Source: DATMRF01 sp035566435
GTDB lineage: Bacteria > Verrucomicrobiota > Verrucomicrobiia > Limisphaerales > UBA8199
DNA length: 64,000 bases
Direction: 5' to 3'
Assembly (NCBI GenBank): GCA_035566435.1
Contig: DATMRF010000054.1
Span: 12,592 to 76,591 of the forward strand
The notes beneath the pieces are model-generated. The model made no database searches, was not told the DNA's origin, and saw only the letters and a program-made list of their open reading frames with translations. The position numbers were made by a program, and so were the translations under genes. Shown here one piece after another: positions 53,409 through 61,936 of the stretch (within the stretch, counting starts at the first letter, position 1; each line of letters begins with the position of its first letter).

Positions 53409-54396
53409 ATTACAGGCCAAGGTCCCCGACCAAAATGGCACAAGCGCGGGCTACACCACCCCGCTGGGTTCCATGTACTGCGGCAGCTGCGAAGACGTAC
53501 TAGCGCGGCCGGAGATCCAAAAGCTGCATGGCAAAATCCAACTGATTTTCACCTCGCCGCCGTTTCCATTGAACAGGAAGAAAAGCTACGGCAACATGAA
53601 TGGCCAGAAGTATATCGAATGGCTCGCCGGCCTCGCACCAACGCTGACAAAGTTCCTAACCCCCAACGGCTCCATCGTGATAGAACTTGGGAACGCCTGG
53701 GAAAAGGGTAAGCCAACGATGTCAACGCTCAGCCTTGAAGCGTTACTCGCGTTCAAAGCAAAGGCCAACCTCCATCTGTGTCAGGAATTCATTTGTTTCA
53801 ATCCAGCTCGGCTTCCAACCCCCGCCCAATGGGTGAATGTCGAGCGCATCCGTGTAAAGGACGCCTTCACCAGGCTCTGGTGGCTATCTCCGACCGAAAA
53901 GCCAAAAGCAGACAACAAGAGAATACTACGCGAGTACAGTGACAGCATGAAGGAGCTCCTAAAGAAGCGCACCTACAATGCAGGGCATCGACCCTCCCAA
54001 CACCGGATCGGCGCGAAATCATTCCTTACCAACAATAGAGGTGCCATCCCCCCCAACGTCTTCTTCGACGCCGAAATCTTGTACAATTTTCTCGTGATGG
54101 CAAACACCTCAACAAACGACCCATACCAGATACACTGCCGTGACCATGAACTGAAACCGCACCCTGCCCGAATGCCAGTTCACCTTGCAGAGTTCTTCAT
54201 CAACTTCCTTACCGAACCAAGCGACAGGGTAATGGATCCTTTTGCCGGCAGTAATACCACAGGCGACGCAGCCGAGCGACTATGGCGCCGCTGGATGTCC
54301 ATTGAGGCAAAACCAGAATACGTCAACGCCTCCAAAAGTCGCTTCGCCGAAAATCCCACCGCGAATGCACCCGACCTCACCCTTGCCTTGACCTGA
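53389..54396 (+). CDS. DNA methyltransferase, probably N4-cytosine type
   Basis: 335 residues. Motif IV is TSPPF at 55-59, the N4-cytosine/N6-adenine methylase catalytic motif with the S-P-P form usual for N4C enzymes. The AdoMet motif I (DPFAGSNTTG, ending at residue 292) follows it near the C-terminus, so the order IV-I is the beta-class arrangement. The middle contains a variable target-recognition stretch. Its 3' end overlaps by 20 bases the end of a gene on the opposite strand. Expected to protect host sites from the adjacent restriction-like system; site unknown. Confidence 0.88.
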   Translation: MKKNAPELQAKVPDQNGTSAGYTTPLGSMYCGSCEDVLARPEIQKLHGKIQLIFTSPPFPLNRKKSYGNMNGQKYIEWLAGLAPTLTKFLTPNGSIVIELGNAWEKGKPTMSTLSLEALLAFKAKANLHLCQEFICFNPARLPTPAQWVNVERIRVKDAFTRLWWLSPTEKPKADNKRILREYSDSMKELLKKRTYNAGHRPSQHRIGAKSFLTNNRGAIPPNVFFDAEILYNFLVMANTSTNDPYQIHCRDHELKPHPARMPVHLAEFFINFLTEPSDRVMDPFAGSNTTGDAAERLWRRWMSIEAKPEYVNASKSRFAENPTANAPDLTLALT

Positions 54397-55054
54397 TCGC
54401 CTTGAATTGAATGGCGAATCTCTCCTCCAACACGTCGAGGAAAGCGCGAACCTTCTCCAAATCTCGGCGTTGGATCTGAACCCCACCGCCCACGGGCCCA
54501 CGAGTCAACGTTCCCTGGCCGGTCTGGGCCAGCCAGTCCAGCGCCTTCACAACTGCTTCCCTGACCGTCCTCATCCGCCTCTCTAGGGTGTCCGGGGTGT
54601 ACTGTGAAAGGCCAAGGAAAGCAGCCGCACCAAGCCAAGTTCGCGGCTCCTCCGCGCTTTTCAGATGCGATTGAAACACCGGATGCTCCAGGAACCCACT
54701 AACGGCATCATAAATCGGTTCTGGCGACCTTACCGTTGGCGCGGCCCCAACCGCAACGCTGTTCACCCGTTCCGCCTCGGCGAGTCCGAGTGACGTAATC
54801 TTGTAGTAGTTTGTTCTAACCTTCTCAATCCACCCCCGGCAGACCGGATTGTCCTTCTTCGTTTTCCCCATGATCTCCATCATCACTCGCTTATGGTCAG
54901 GGTATGAAGCTTCGTAGCCACGGCAGCCAAACCGGTTCTTGTTCCGCAGCCAAACCGCCACCGTAAGATCCCACTCACTAAACTCTCGCTTCCCGGAGCG
55001 GGCCAGATCAGCAGCACCAAGCAGTATTTCCTGAGCCGCAGTCAACGTTGCCAT
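54377..55054 (-). CDS. Unknown protein coupled to the large GHKL ATPase
   Basis: 225 residues, no family recognised. The N-terminal part (LTAAQEILLGAADLARSGKR, EFSEWDLTVAVWLRNKNRFG, YPDHKRVMMEIMGKTKK, NYYKITSLGLAEAERV) reads as a winged-helix fold with a second helical half. It could be the specificity or DNA-contact subunit of the ATPase. The start ATG overlaps the ATPase stop by one base (TAATG), meaning tight coupling. It ends against the methyltransferase from the other strand with 20 bases of overlap. Confidence 0.65.
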   Translation of the reverse strand: MATLTAAQEILLGAADLARSGKREFSEWDLTVAVWLRNKNRFGCRGYEASYPDHKRVMMEIMGKTKKDNPVCRGWIEKVRTNYYKITSLGLAEAERVNSVAVGAAPTVRSPEPIYDAVSGFLEHPVFQSHLKSAEEPRTWLGAAAFLGLSQYTPDTLERRMRTVREAVVKALDWLAQTGQGTLTRGPVGGGVQIQRRDLEKVRAFLDVLEERFAIQFKAIRSRQG

Positions 55055-57408
55055 TAGTCGGCCTCCATTTCGCCGTGGTAAAGCTCATCAGCCAAGTCAA
55101 AGGCCCTATCTATGAAATCAGAGCAGTCCAGCTCCGCCTGCGCCAAATCTCGCCGGTACTCAACCTCCGTCATCTGCTGGTCTCGCCGCTCCTGTCGCAC
55201 CTTTAATCTCTTCAGCACCTCGAAGCACTTCAGCGCAATGAACTGCAAGAACGACTTGGAAGCGATTCGTCCAACGCCCGTTGGCGTCGGCCCGTGCCTC
55301 TCCTTACGCACCCTGAGCGCTTCCTTGCTGTCAGGATTTATCCAGATCACATGTTCAAATGGCGGCTCATCCTCGATGATCGTCGGGTGGTACTCACCAC
55401 CAGGGTGAGTGCGCTGGTCCGGAGTATACTCACCCATGCCCGGCGCTTCCTGACCACAGAGCAGGATCACAGGGACGTCGGGCACCGTACCATTGCCATC
55501 ATCCGGACGGCGCCTCGGCGGTGCCACCTCCGTCCCGATATTGAGCGTGTCCGTGTTCGTGTCCTGCTGCGCCGGCCCGAAACGTACGCGAACCGTAGCA
55601 ACCCCAGGAACGTGCCCCGCGGTAAACCAGCCGTTGCGGCTTATCTTCCCCATCTCGGATTCGTCCACCATACCCTCCATCAGCAAATCGTTCCGTGTTG
55701 CCGCCTCAACGAGCAGATCCTCGCGGCCACCCGCCGCCGTCCGGAAGATCATTGTCAGCCTGACGTGTTCCCCCTGCAGCAACACCCGATCGGGACACAT
55801 GATCTCCACACCAGTACAGGAAACAACCTCCACATCAACCCGGTTCGATTCCACTCCACCTTCGCCAGTTCGAAACCAGCACTTCGTTCGGCCCGGCCAC
55901 ACACCCCGCACCAGACCAGTACTGACCAGATCCAAAACACTTCCGGTTTCACAGCACATCTCCAATCCATCCACGGAGACCGGCAGCCGCTTCCCCTGAG
56001 GCGTTAACTCAAAGCAAGCAACCTGCAGCGGCACAGTAGTTCCAGCCGCCAGCGCGACAGATGCCCGCCCTCCCTCGAACACGATCTCATCAACCCTGGT
56101 GCCTCGCGGTCGCTCGGTTGGCCCTACCAACGTGTCGCCTCGCAAATACTGCCTCATCAACTCGCGCATTCTCTCCAGCGCGTCATTAGCGCGCGTCCGA
56201 TCCTCAGGGCGATGGTTCCGCGCCTGTGCCTGCTGGATCCGGGAAGCCAAATCCTCGACTTGCGCCGCGACCCATGCCCGCACCGCCAAAACCAGGGGCG
56301 TATCGACTGTCCCGTGTCGCTCGGCGCCAGCCAGATGTTCAGGCGTCAGAGCAGGCAATAGGAGCTGCCCATAAACGAATGCCGACTCAGATCGAGGCGA
56401 CAGGTCAGCGACGCTCCAGTTCGCCACCACATTCCGCCCATTCCGTACCCGAATTACATTTAGCGCCTTGCGCCGGTCGGCTCGCCTCAACGGCTCCCGG
56501 CTGGTCGCCAACTGAAGGTACTTCTGGTCGCCGGAGCTGCCCGTCGCTACCCTCTCGCCCGTGTCGGGAACAGTGAGGTCGTCCGGAACAGGTGCTCGAT
56601 CCAACGCTTCGAAACCCGGCAAAGGGTTCGGATAAGTGGCCACAAGCGGGCCGTCAGACATGCTTTCGCCATCAACCAAGATCCACACCGAGCAAGTCTC
56701 CAGCGTAAGCGCCGCTTGTCCGTGCTCCACAAGTTCCGCTTGGATTTGCCGCACTAAGTTACGCACCGTCGCAAGCCGCCGCCCGGACCACTCCCGTACA
56801 CTCCCAACCCGCACAAACGTAAAGCTGTCCCGCGCGTCGAAAGCCCGCCTCGCCGGTGACGGCAACTGCTCGTAATCAAGCTCCATGCTTGCGAGACACC
56901 CATCAAGGCGTCGCCGCGGGTCAGTCTCTGAAACCCCGTAAACTGGCCGGCCCGACTCGCGCGCGTACCCAGGCAAATATCGGCACTCCGCCTCATCGTT
57001 CTTAAATCCCATTTTCGTCCTCGCCTCCTCGTAGCAGGACTCCATGAACGCTTCATCGGCAGACCCCCTCACCATGAACGACTTCCCCCCGTTGCCGTGC
57101 CCCGCCTCGATGTCATCAGCCAACGAACCGCGCCCCGCCGTTCGACTCGACCACGTTTTCCACCCATTGAAGTCCTGCATTTGGGCCCCAGCGAAATCCA
57201 GCACGGCTAGCGAGCGCAAGGTCGAGCTGACGATCACTACGATGTGCCGTAGCTCCCTTTCCACAACCCCGAGGCGCGCGTACTGGTCTTTCGCATTCTT
57301 CACAAGCTCGGGCAAGCCGTCCTTCACAGTCTGGAATCGCCCTGTGAGCTGGTCGAGTGTATGCCCCGAATCAATCGGTATTTGCGGTAGAAAATCGAAA
57401 TCGATCAT
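55054..57408 (-). CDS. Large GHKL-type ATPase with Ig-like module
   Basis: 784 residues from the ATG at 57408, which follows a GGAG ribosome-binding site by a few bases; a longer frame to 57543 is less likely. The GHKL fold shows the N-box ELVKNAKDQ at 34-42 (E34, N38, D41), a G1-like LDFAGAQM at 70-77 (Asp and Gly kept) and the G2 lid GHGNGGKSF at 103-111. A transducer-like region (about 230-430) includes NGRNVVANW. Then an Ig-like beta domain (around 560-680; VLLQGEHVRLTMIFRTAAGG) and a charged helical C-terminus. Similar ATPases in bacteria belong to the MutL/MORC-related group linked to restriction systems. Middle gene of a tight minus-strand operon. Confidence 0.75.
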   Translation of the reverse strand: MIDFDFLPQIPIDSGHTLDQLTGRFQTVKDGLPELVKNAKDQYARLGVVERELRHIVVIVSSTLRSLAVLDFAGAQMQDFNGWKTWSSRTAGRGSLADDIEAGHGNGGKSFMVRGSADEAFMESCYEEARTKMGFKNDEAECRYLPGYARESGRPVYGVSETDPRRRLDGCLASMELDYEQLPSPARRAFDARDSFTFVRVGSVREWSGRRLATVRNLVRQIQAELVEHGQAALTLETCSVWILVDGESMSDGPLVATYPNPLPGFEALDRAPVPDDLTVPDTGERVATGSSGDQKYLQLATSREPLRRADRRKALNVIRVRNGRNVVANWSVADLSPRSESAFVYGQLLLPALTPEHLAGAERHGTVDTPLVLAVRAWVAAQVEDLASRIQQAQARNHRPEDRTRANDALERMRELMRQYLRGDTLVGPTERPRGTRVDEIVFEGGRASVALAAGTTVPLQVACFELTPQGKRLPVSVDGLEMCCETGSVLDLVSTGLVRGVWPGRTKCWFRTGEGGVESNRVDVEVVSCTGVEIMCPDRVLLQGEHVRLTMIFRTAAGGREDLLVEAATRNDLLMEGMVDESEMGKISRNGWFTAGHVPGVATVRVRFGPAQQDTNTDTLNIGTEVAPPRRRPDDGNGTVPDVPVILLCGQEAPGMGEYTPDQRTHPGGEYHPTIIEDEPPFEHVIWINPDSKEALRVRKERHGPTPTGVGRIASKSFLQFIALKCFEVLKRLKVRQERRDQQMTEVEYRRDLAQAELDCSDFIDRAFDLADELYHGEMEAD

Positions 57409-57442
57409 AATCTCCAAAGGTTCCTTTTTGGTCACATTTTTC

Positions 57443-58072
57443 CTATCTACTTGCCAATTCGCCCCAGCCTTTCTCAACGGCTGCAGCCAAATCTCCACCC
57501 CTGAGCGAGTAGCCTTGCCGCCCATGTTGCACAACCGCGCCAATTTGTCTTAGCCATGCTACGCAGAGGTAAACCTGGTAGGGCGGCACCTCTGCCCCAT
57601 CCTCCCCCGCCGCCAGAGGGATAACCGCGTCCATGGCGAAACGCTTCCCGCCGGCTCCGACTTTCCCGAGGGCGCCCACTAAGACCGACATTACGCTCTT
57701 TGGACTCTTGTGCTCGTACTCCGATTTCTCCGCCTTCGACCAGGCGATCTTTACCAAATTATCGCCGTCCCGCGCAAATTTAGGGTACTCATTCCCTTTC
57801 GCTCTCTCCGGCTTGGCGAACCGCATCACCACCGGGCCGGCGCCAGAAGAGGCACTGGCCACCACCGCAGGAGGCACGCTCCCTTCTGGACCCACGGTCG
57901 TTTCGCCGAACACGCGCGCAAAACGCTTCGGTAGCTCATTAATTGCCTGCGCCACGCTGATGAGCGTCGCCGCTGCCTCATATTGTCTTTCGCGTGCGGC
58001 GTCAGACGCGAGGCCAGCCAATGCCTTCTCCGCCGTCTCAATAATCCCTCTGGCTTGTTTCGGTATACTCAT
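57443..58072 (-). CDS. Unknown protein, first gene of the GHKL operon
   Basis: 209 residues from ATG 58072; a longer in-frame extension to 58225 lies in the divergent promoter region and is rejected. The N-terminal half is helical (KQARGIIETAEKALAGLASD, RQYEAAATLISVAQAINELP). The second half carries YPKFARDGDNLVKIAWSKAE, KSEYEHKSPKSVMSVL and a YQVYLCVAWLRQIGAVVQHG segment resembling a winged helix. The first part of that region recalls small domains that accompany restriction endonucleases. The next gene starts 34 bases downstream. No function assigned. Confidence 0.65.
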   Translation of the reverse strand: MSIPKQARGIIETAEKALAGLASDAARERQYEAAATLISVAQAINELPKRFARVFGETTVGPEGSVPPAVVASASSGAGPVVMRFAKPERAKGNEYPKFARDGDNLVKIAWSKAEKSEYEHKSPKSVMSVLVGALGKVGAGGKRFAMDAVIPLAAGEDGAEVPPYQVYLCVAWLRQIGAVVQHGRQGYSLRGGDLAAAVEKGWGELASR

Positions 58073-58081
58073 ACTGAAACT

Positions 58082-58109
58082 ATAATAGAGCGAAAATATA
58101 ATAGTGCAA
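58082..58109 (-). promoter_or_regulatory. Promoter of the minus-strand GHKL operon
   Basis: On the minus strand: TTGCAC (58104-58109), a 16-base spacer, TATTAT (58082-58087), then 9 bases to the ATG at 58072. The predicted leader is only a few bases long. A CTATTATA direct repeat overlaps both the spacer and the -10, a possible operator. Confidence 0.6.
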
Positions 58110-58353
58110 GAACTTTTTCGAAGTTTTTTGCTCCAGTCTTTTGGTTGACCTAACCCCCGCAATTTTCTAAGGTCCAACCATCTGAAGCGAAATCCAAACA
58201 CAACAAACCGAGAGCGCCTCCTCAAAACTCGGGCCGAACCAGCGGCATCACCACCGCCCTGCCGCGCCCTGAGAATACGTACGGCCGTTGCTGGCCGCGC
58301 CCCGGTCGCTCCACGTTTTCACTTCGTCCCCCTCCACACCCAAAGGATGTCAC

Positions 58354-59166
58354 ATGTCCCGAGTGCTCATTCCCCACGAAACGGCTTGGTACGATGAGCT
58401 GAACGCAGTCGGCTATTACGGCGAAACTGAACTCGAGCGCGAGATCCGCCAACACGTCCGGTCACTCTTTCCGGACTTTCACGTGTTCCCATTCAAAACT
58501 AAGATCACCAGCAGGAAAACAAACGAGGTCAACAAACCTGACCTGGCCATGATCAGGCATGACTTTACTGCGTGGGGCGTCATCGAAGTCGAGCTAGGCG
58601 ACCACGACATCGACCATGTCCTTAACCAGACGCGCACCTTCGCCGACGGTGACTACAACGCGCCGGAGATCGCCAAGTATATTAAAGAGCAAATGCACAA
58701 ACACTGCGGCAAGAACGTCGGCATCGGCCGAATCAAAAACTTAATCGCCGCAGAACTGCCCAAGATTCTGGTGGTCGCCGACGACAGCCCTGCTGAATGG
58801 CAGACCAAACTCCACTCCGCGGGCGTGGACCTGTGCCTGTTTCAGATCTTCAAGAGCACGCGAGGCCATCATATCTATCGTGCTTTCGGGGATTATCCCA
58901 CCGTTCCAGCGCGCCAGGCTCATTGCAAGCCCCACGCCGCGCTCAGCAACACCCTCGAAATCGTAGGCACATTTCAGTTCAGAAACCTCAGGCGCAACAA
59001 GCGGGTTGACGTTGTCTTCGACGAAAACCTGACCAGATGGGCCCTGATTGATGACAAAGGAAGGAGTTACCTTCGCTTTATAGGCAAGGAAAACCCGCTC
59101 TCCGCCAACAAGACCTACACGCTATTCGCCGACAGACGCAATAAGTATTACTTCAAAATCTCCTAG
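58354..59166 (+). CDS. Putative PD-(D/E)XK-like nuclease
   Basis: 270 residues from ATG 58354, preceded by AAAGGA at good spacing; upstream in-frame codons are rejected. KPDLAMIRHDFTAWGVIEVE (61-80) has the restriction-nuclease arrangement of an Asp (D63) followed by E-x-E (E78, E80) in place of D/E-x-K, with an acidic N-terminal helix (ETELEREI, about 24-31). A beta-rich C-terminus with a Cys/His-bearing stretch follows. I assign it on pattern alone. It ends two bases before the MORC-like ATPase, so they form one transcription unit. Likely the cleaving subunit of the system. Confidence 0.6.
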   Translation: MSRVLIPHETAWYDELNAVGYYGETELEREIRQHVRSLFPDFHVFPFKTKITSRKTNEVNKPDLAMIRHDFTAWGVIEVELGDHDIDHVLNQTRTFADGDYNAPEIAKYIKEQMHKHCGKNVGIGRIKNLIAAELPKILVVADDSPAEWQTKLHSAGVDLCLFQIFKSTRGHHIYRAFGDYPTVPARQAHCKPHAALSNTLEIVGTFQFRNLRRNKRVDVVFDENLTRWALIDDKGRSYLRFIGKENPLSANKTYTLFADRRNKYYFKIS

Positions 59167-59168
59167 AT

Positions 59169-60674
59169 ATGAAACTACAGCTTGGACCCGAAATAATCTC
59201 ATCGTACAAGCGGCTCGCCTATCAAGCTTGGTACGCTCTCGCCGAGTTTGTCGACAACTCGACCCAGGCTTACTTCAACAACCGTGAGACGCTCGACGCG
59301 GTATACGCCAAAGAGGGCACCAAACTTACCGTCGAGATTAACACCGGTAAGGACGCAGAAGGTGAGTGCATCCGAATCGCCGACAACTCAATCGGAATGT
59401 CGGAGAGAGAGCTCAAAAACGCGGTCTACATCGGCAAACCACCTCTGGACACACGCGGCCGCTCCCGCTACGGCCTCGGCCTAAAGACAGGCGCAAGCTG
59501 GTTCGGTGACCTCTTGAGCATCGACACGAAAAAGCTCAATGATACGGCGCGGCACAAGATCACGGTCGATGTTCCGAAAGTCGCATCTGGTCGCCTGAAC
59601 CTGCCGCACAAAAAAAGCGACGCACCCGCAGGTGAACATGAAACGACTATCCTAATCCACAAACTCCACAGGCGCCTCACAGGTCGAGCGCTCGGGAAAG
59701 CAAAGAATTACCTCAGCTCTCTGTACAGGAGGGACATCAGCGATGGCGTCCTGATCCTGAAAATTAACGGCGAAGTACTATCATGGGATGCCGACGTGGA
59801 CAAACGCTTATTGGTTCGCCGCGATGGAACGAAAGCCAAAAAAAACTTTCGGTTCAAGGTCGGCAAGAAACAAGTCTATGGCTGGGCGGGCGTTCTGGAA
59901 AAGGGGAGTCGAAGGAGCGCTGGTTTCTCCATCATCCAGGCTAACCGCGTCATTACCGGATGGCCCGACTCATACCGCCCCGAAACCCTGTACGGCTCAC
60001 AAGAAGGCGGCTCGAACGACCTCGTTAACCAAAGATTGTTTGGAGAACTGGTTCTCGAGGGATTCGACGTTAGCCACACGAAGGACCAAATCCTCTTTGA
60101 GGATGGGGAACAAGAGGACCTTGAAGCAAAACTCAAGAAACATCTGTCCGATCTTAGGCAGCTGGCACTGACCCACAGGAAGGAGGCGGACGAGCGAATC
60201 AAACGGGCCACGGATACCCAGCGGAATGCCGCACTCAACGTCCTGGAGCATGAAATCAAGTCACACCCAGTCCAAACCTTTTTCCAAACCTTCGAACTTC
60301 CGGCGGACAGTCTCATTAAAAAGACGAACGAGGCACTCAAAGACGCCGTCGTGAGCAAAGCAGACCCAGACGCCGACATCAAAATAGGAACCACAACCAT
60401 CCGCCTTTACCTTGCCCGCGACTTGTCCCCGAACGATCCTTACGTAATTATTGAGTCAACCAAGTCGAAAACGTCGGTAATCGTAATCATTAACGTAAAT
60501 CACCCCCACTGGGCGGAGCTCAGCAAAGAAGAAAGCATCCTGAACTTCATCCGCCATTGCACCTACGACGGCGTAGCCGAGCACAAAGCTTTCTTCGTTA
60601 ACGGCAAAATCGAACCTGACACTGTAAAACTCATCAAGGACAACCTCCTCAGGCGCGGAATCTCAGTGTCATAA
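59169..60674 (+). CDS. MORC-like GHKL ATPase
   Basis: 501 residues. The ATPase motifs are clean: N-box ALAEFVDNSTQA at 23-34, G1 ADNSIGM at 71-77, G2 GRSRYGLGLKTGA at 97-109. The start MKLQLGPEIISSYKRLAYQA and the A-L-A-E-F-V-D-N-S spacing match bacterial MORC-type ATPases, which published comparative genomics (Iyer, Abhiman and Aravind) placed in restriction-modification operons. After an S5-like domain comes a helical stretch (EDLEAKLKKHLSDLRQLALT). Predicted to use ATP-driven dimerisation to clamp DNA and license the nuclease. 2 bases after the nuclease stop; a small gene follows after 12 bases. Confidence 0.82.
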   Translation: MKLQLGPEIISSYKRLAYQAWYALAEFVDNSTQAYFNNRETLDAVYAKEGTKLTVEINTGKDAEGECIRIADNSIGMSERELKNAVYIGKPPLDTRGRSRYGLGLKTGASWFGDLLSIDTKKLNDTARHKITVDVPKVASGRLNLPHKKSDAPAGEHETTILIHKLHRRLTGRALGKAKNYLSSLYRRDISDGVLILKINGEVLSWDADVDKRLLVRRDGTKAKKNFRFKVGKKQVYGWAGVLEKGSRRSAGFSIIQANRVITGWPDSYRPETLYGSQEGGSNDLVNQRLFGELVLEGFDVSHTKDQILFEDGEQEDLEAKLKKHLSDLRQLALTHRKEADERIKRATDTQRNAALNVLEHEIKSHPVQTFFQTFELPADSLIKKTNEALKDAVVSKADPDADIKIGTTTIRLYLARDLSPNDPYVIIESTKSKTSVIVIINVNHPHWAELSKEESILNFIRHCTYDGVAEHKAFFVNGKIEPDTVKLIKDNLLRRGISVS

Positions 60675-60686
60675 CCCTGCGAGTCT

Positions 60687-61166
60687 ATGGCATTAATTGG
60701 TCGCCACCTTAACAAAAAACACAAACTCGGAGCGCAACACGCCCTCTACCGCCGCGACGGTAAGTGGTTTCATCACCTGAAGCAGTTCCCGGGCGTGCTC
60801 TGCGACGAAAATGGTTTCATCCTGTTTCAGACGGAGGAAGATTACAAAAAGCATCCCGGCCTCCAGCACGCTCAGGACCTGCATGCGCCGGACGGGATCG
60901 CATCCTTCCCCGGCTACGTCAGATTTCCAGACAAGGCCAGCACCGGAAAGCGGTCGGAAGAGGTGCGAGCCCTTAAAGCCAAGTGCGAAGCCCTCGAAGC
61001 CGAGAACCTTCGGCTCCACCGCAAAATCGCTAAACTGGAGGCGCAACTGATTTCCGCTCGCAATGGAATTATGGCTCATCTGGAGAACACGCCAGCGGAA
61101 AAGCTCACAAAACCACAGTTAGCCAACCTCGCAGCCAAAGGGCCCACGAAGTCCCACCCGGTCTAA
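60687..61166 (+). CDS. Small protein of the MORC operon, possible DNA- or nuclease-associated module
   Basis: 159 residues. The N-terminal 80 residues have a compact, aromatic-rich pattern (YRRDGKWFHHLKQFPGVLCD, ENGFILFQTEEDYKKHPGLQ, IASFPGYVRFP) that I have seen at the ends of restriction-associated proteins; the C-terminal half is a coiled coil (EVRALKAKCEALEAENLRLH). No catalytic motif. Follows the ATPase by 12 bases on the same transcript. A recognition or adaptor subunit is conceivable but unproven. Confidence 0.6.
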   Translation: MALIGRHLNKKHKLGAQHALYRRDGKWFHHLKQFPGVLCDENGFILFQTEEDYKKHPGLQHAQDLHAPDGIASFPGYVRFPDKASTGKRSEEVRALKAKCEALEAENLRLHRKIAKLEAQLISARNGIMAHLENTPAEKLTKPQLANLAAKGPTKSHPV

Positions 61167-61183
61167 AACCACTCTCCACACCT

Positions 61184-61477
61184 ATGGCTAGAAAATCATC
61201 AACAAGCGTCCGAGTCGATCCAAACATTCGCTGCCTACGCATTTATCCGGCGGAAGAGACAAAGAAGAATGTGCAGGGACTTCAAACGATAGGATTCAGG
61301 CTTTCGGCCGCTCAGGCTATCCATCTCGCGCGTGTCCTGTTAGCTGTGTCCCAAGACTGGGAGGAGATGGAAGTAACGGGATACCGATTTGAGCGGCAAA
61401 AACGTGACGGCACATACCATATTACCGTCACCAGTAACCGCAGGCGGCTTGTCCCAGCGCCCGCTCGGCGCAGCTGA
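61184..61477 (+). CDS. Small basic protein, last gene of the MORC operon
   Basis: 97 residues. SVRVDPNIRCLRIYPAEETK, then IGFRLSAAQAIHLARVLLAV, then a beta stretch (EEMEVTGYRFERQKRDGTYH) and a basic end. No family recognised. The 17-base gap to the previous gene suggests cotranscription. Possibly a small DNA-binding or accessory factor. Confidence 0.5.
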   Translation: MARKSSTSVRVDPNIRCLRIYPAEETKKNVQGLQTIGFRLSAAQAIHLARVLLAVSQDWEEMEVTGYRFERQKRDGTYHITVTSNRRRLVPAPARRS

Positions 61478-61936
61478 CCCGAGGGCTTGCGCCCCTGATT
61501 CTACGATTCTTCTCTCCGGCGCTGGAGTAGTGGAGTGGTGGAGTGATGGGCCGGAAGAGGATGAGGATGAGAAAGAGGAAGAGGACGACAGGGACTTGGA
61601 CGAGGACGACCTCAAGTCGTGGAAGGCGTCGGTGAGGCGTTTGGGCCAGATCTTCGTCAGAAGAGGAGACCGACTGGGAATCCAAGAGGCACCGAGCATC
61701 AAAACACAATTGATTGATGACATTAAAACACTGTCGATAAGCCATCAAAGATGCCCTCTTTGCCTGTCTGATTGATTATATAAATTATTTATTTGTAGAT
61801 ATTTATGATAATGATTGGATTCACTCCTGTTTTGGCTGGTTTCAATCTCAGCACCAAAACACAGTCATTACTTACATTAAAACACAGTTGATATTGACAT
61901 CTAAACACAGTTGATATAAGCATTAAAACACAGTTG
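61478..61936. other. AT-rich intergenic region with iterated sites
   Basis: The first 300 bases carry a purine-rich stretch with an open frame (ending at 61775) whose Glu/Asp runs come from a GAGGAA-type repeat, which I do not accept as a gene. The remainder is AT-rich and contains six copies of an ACACAGTTGAT-type repeat ahead of the Fic gene. Confidence 0.55.
61697..61738. repeat. Two upstream, diverged copies of the CATTAAAACACAGTTGAT repeat
   Basis: CATCAAAACACAATTGAT (61697-61714) and CATTAAAACACTGTCGAT (61721-61738), 24 bp apart. They match the four-copy array near the Fic start with 2-3 changes each. Confidence 0.6.

Noticed and set aside
61389..61775. 128-residue acidic frame after the MORC operon
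   Set aside because: Its Glu/Asp runs come from a GAGGAA-type repeat, and it overlaps the end of the 97-residue gene without a ribosome-binding site.
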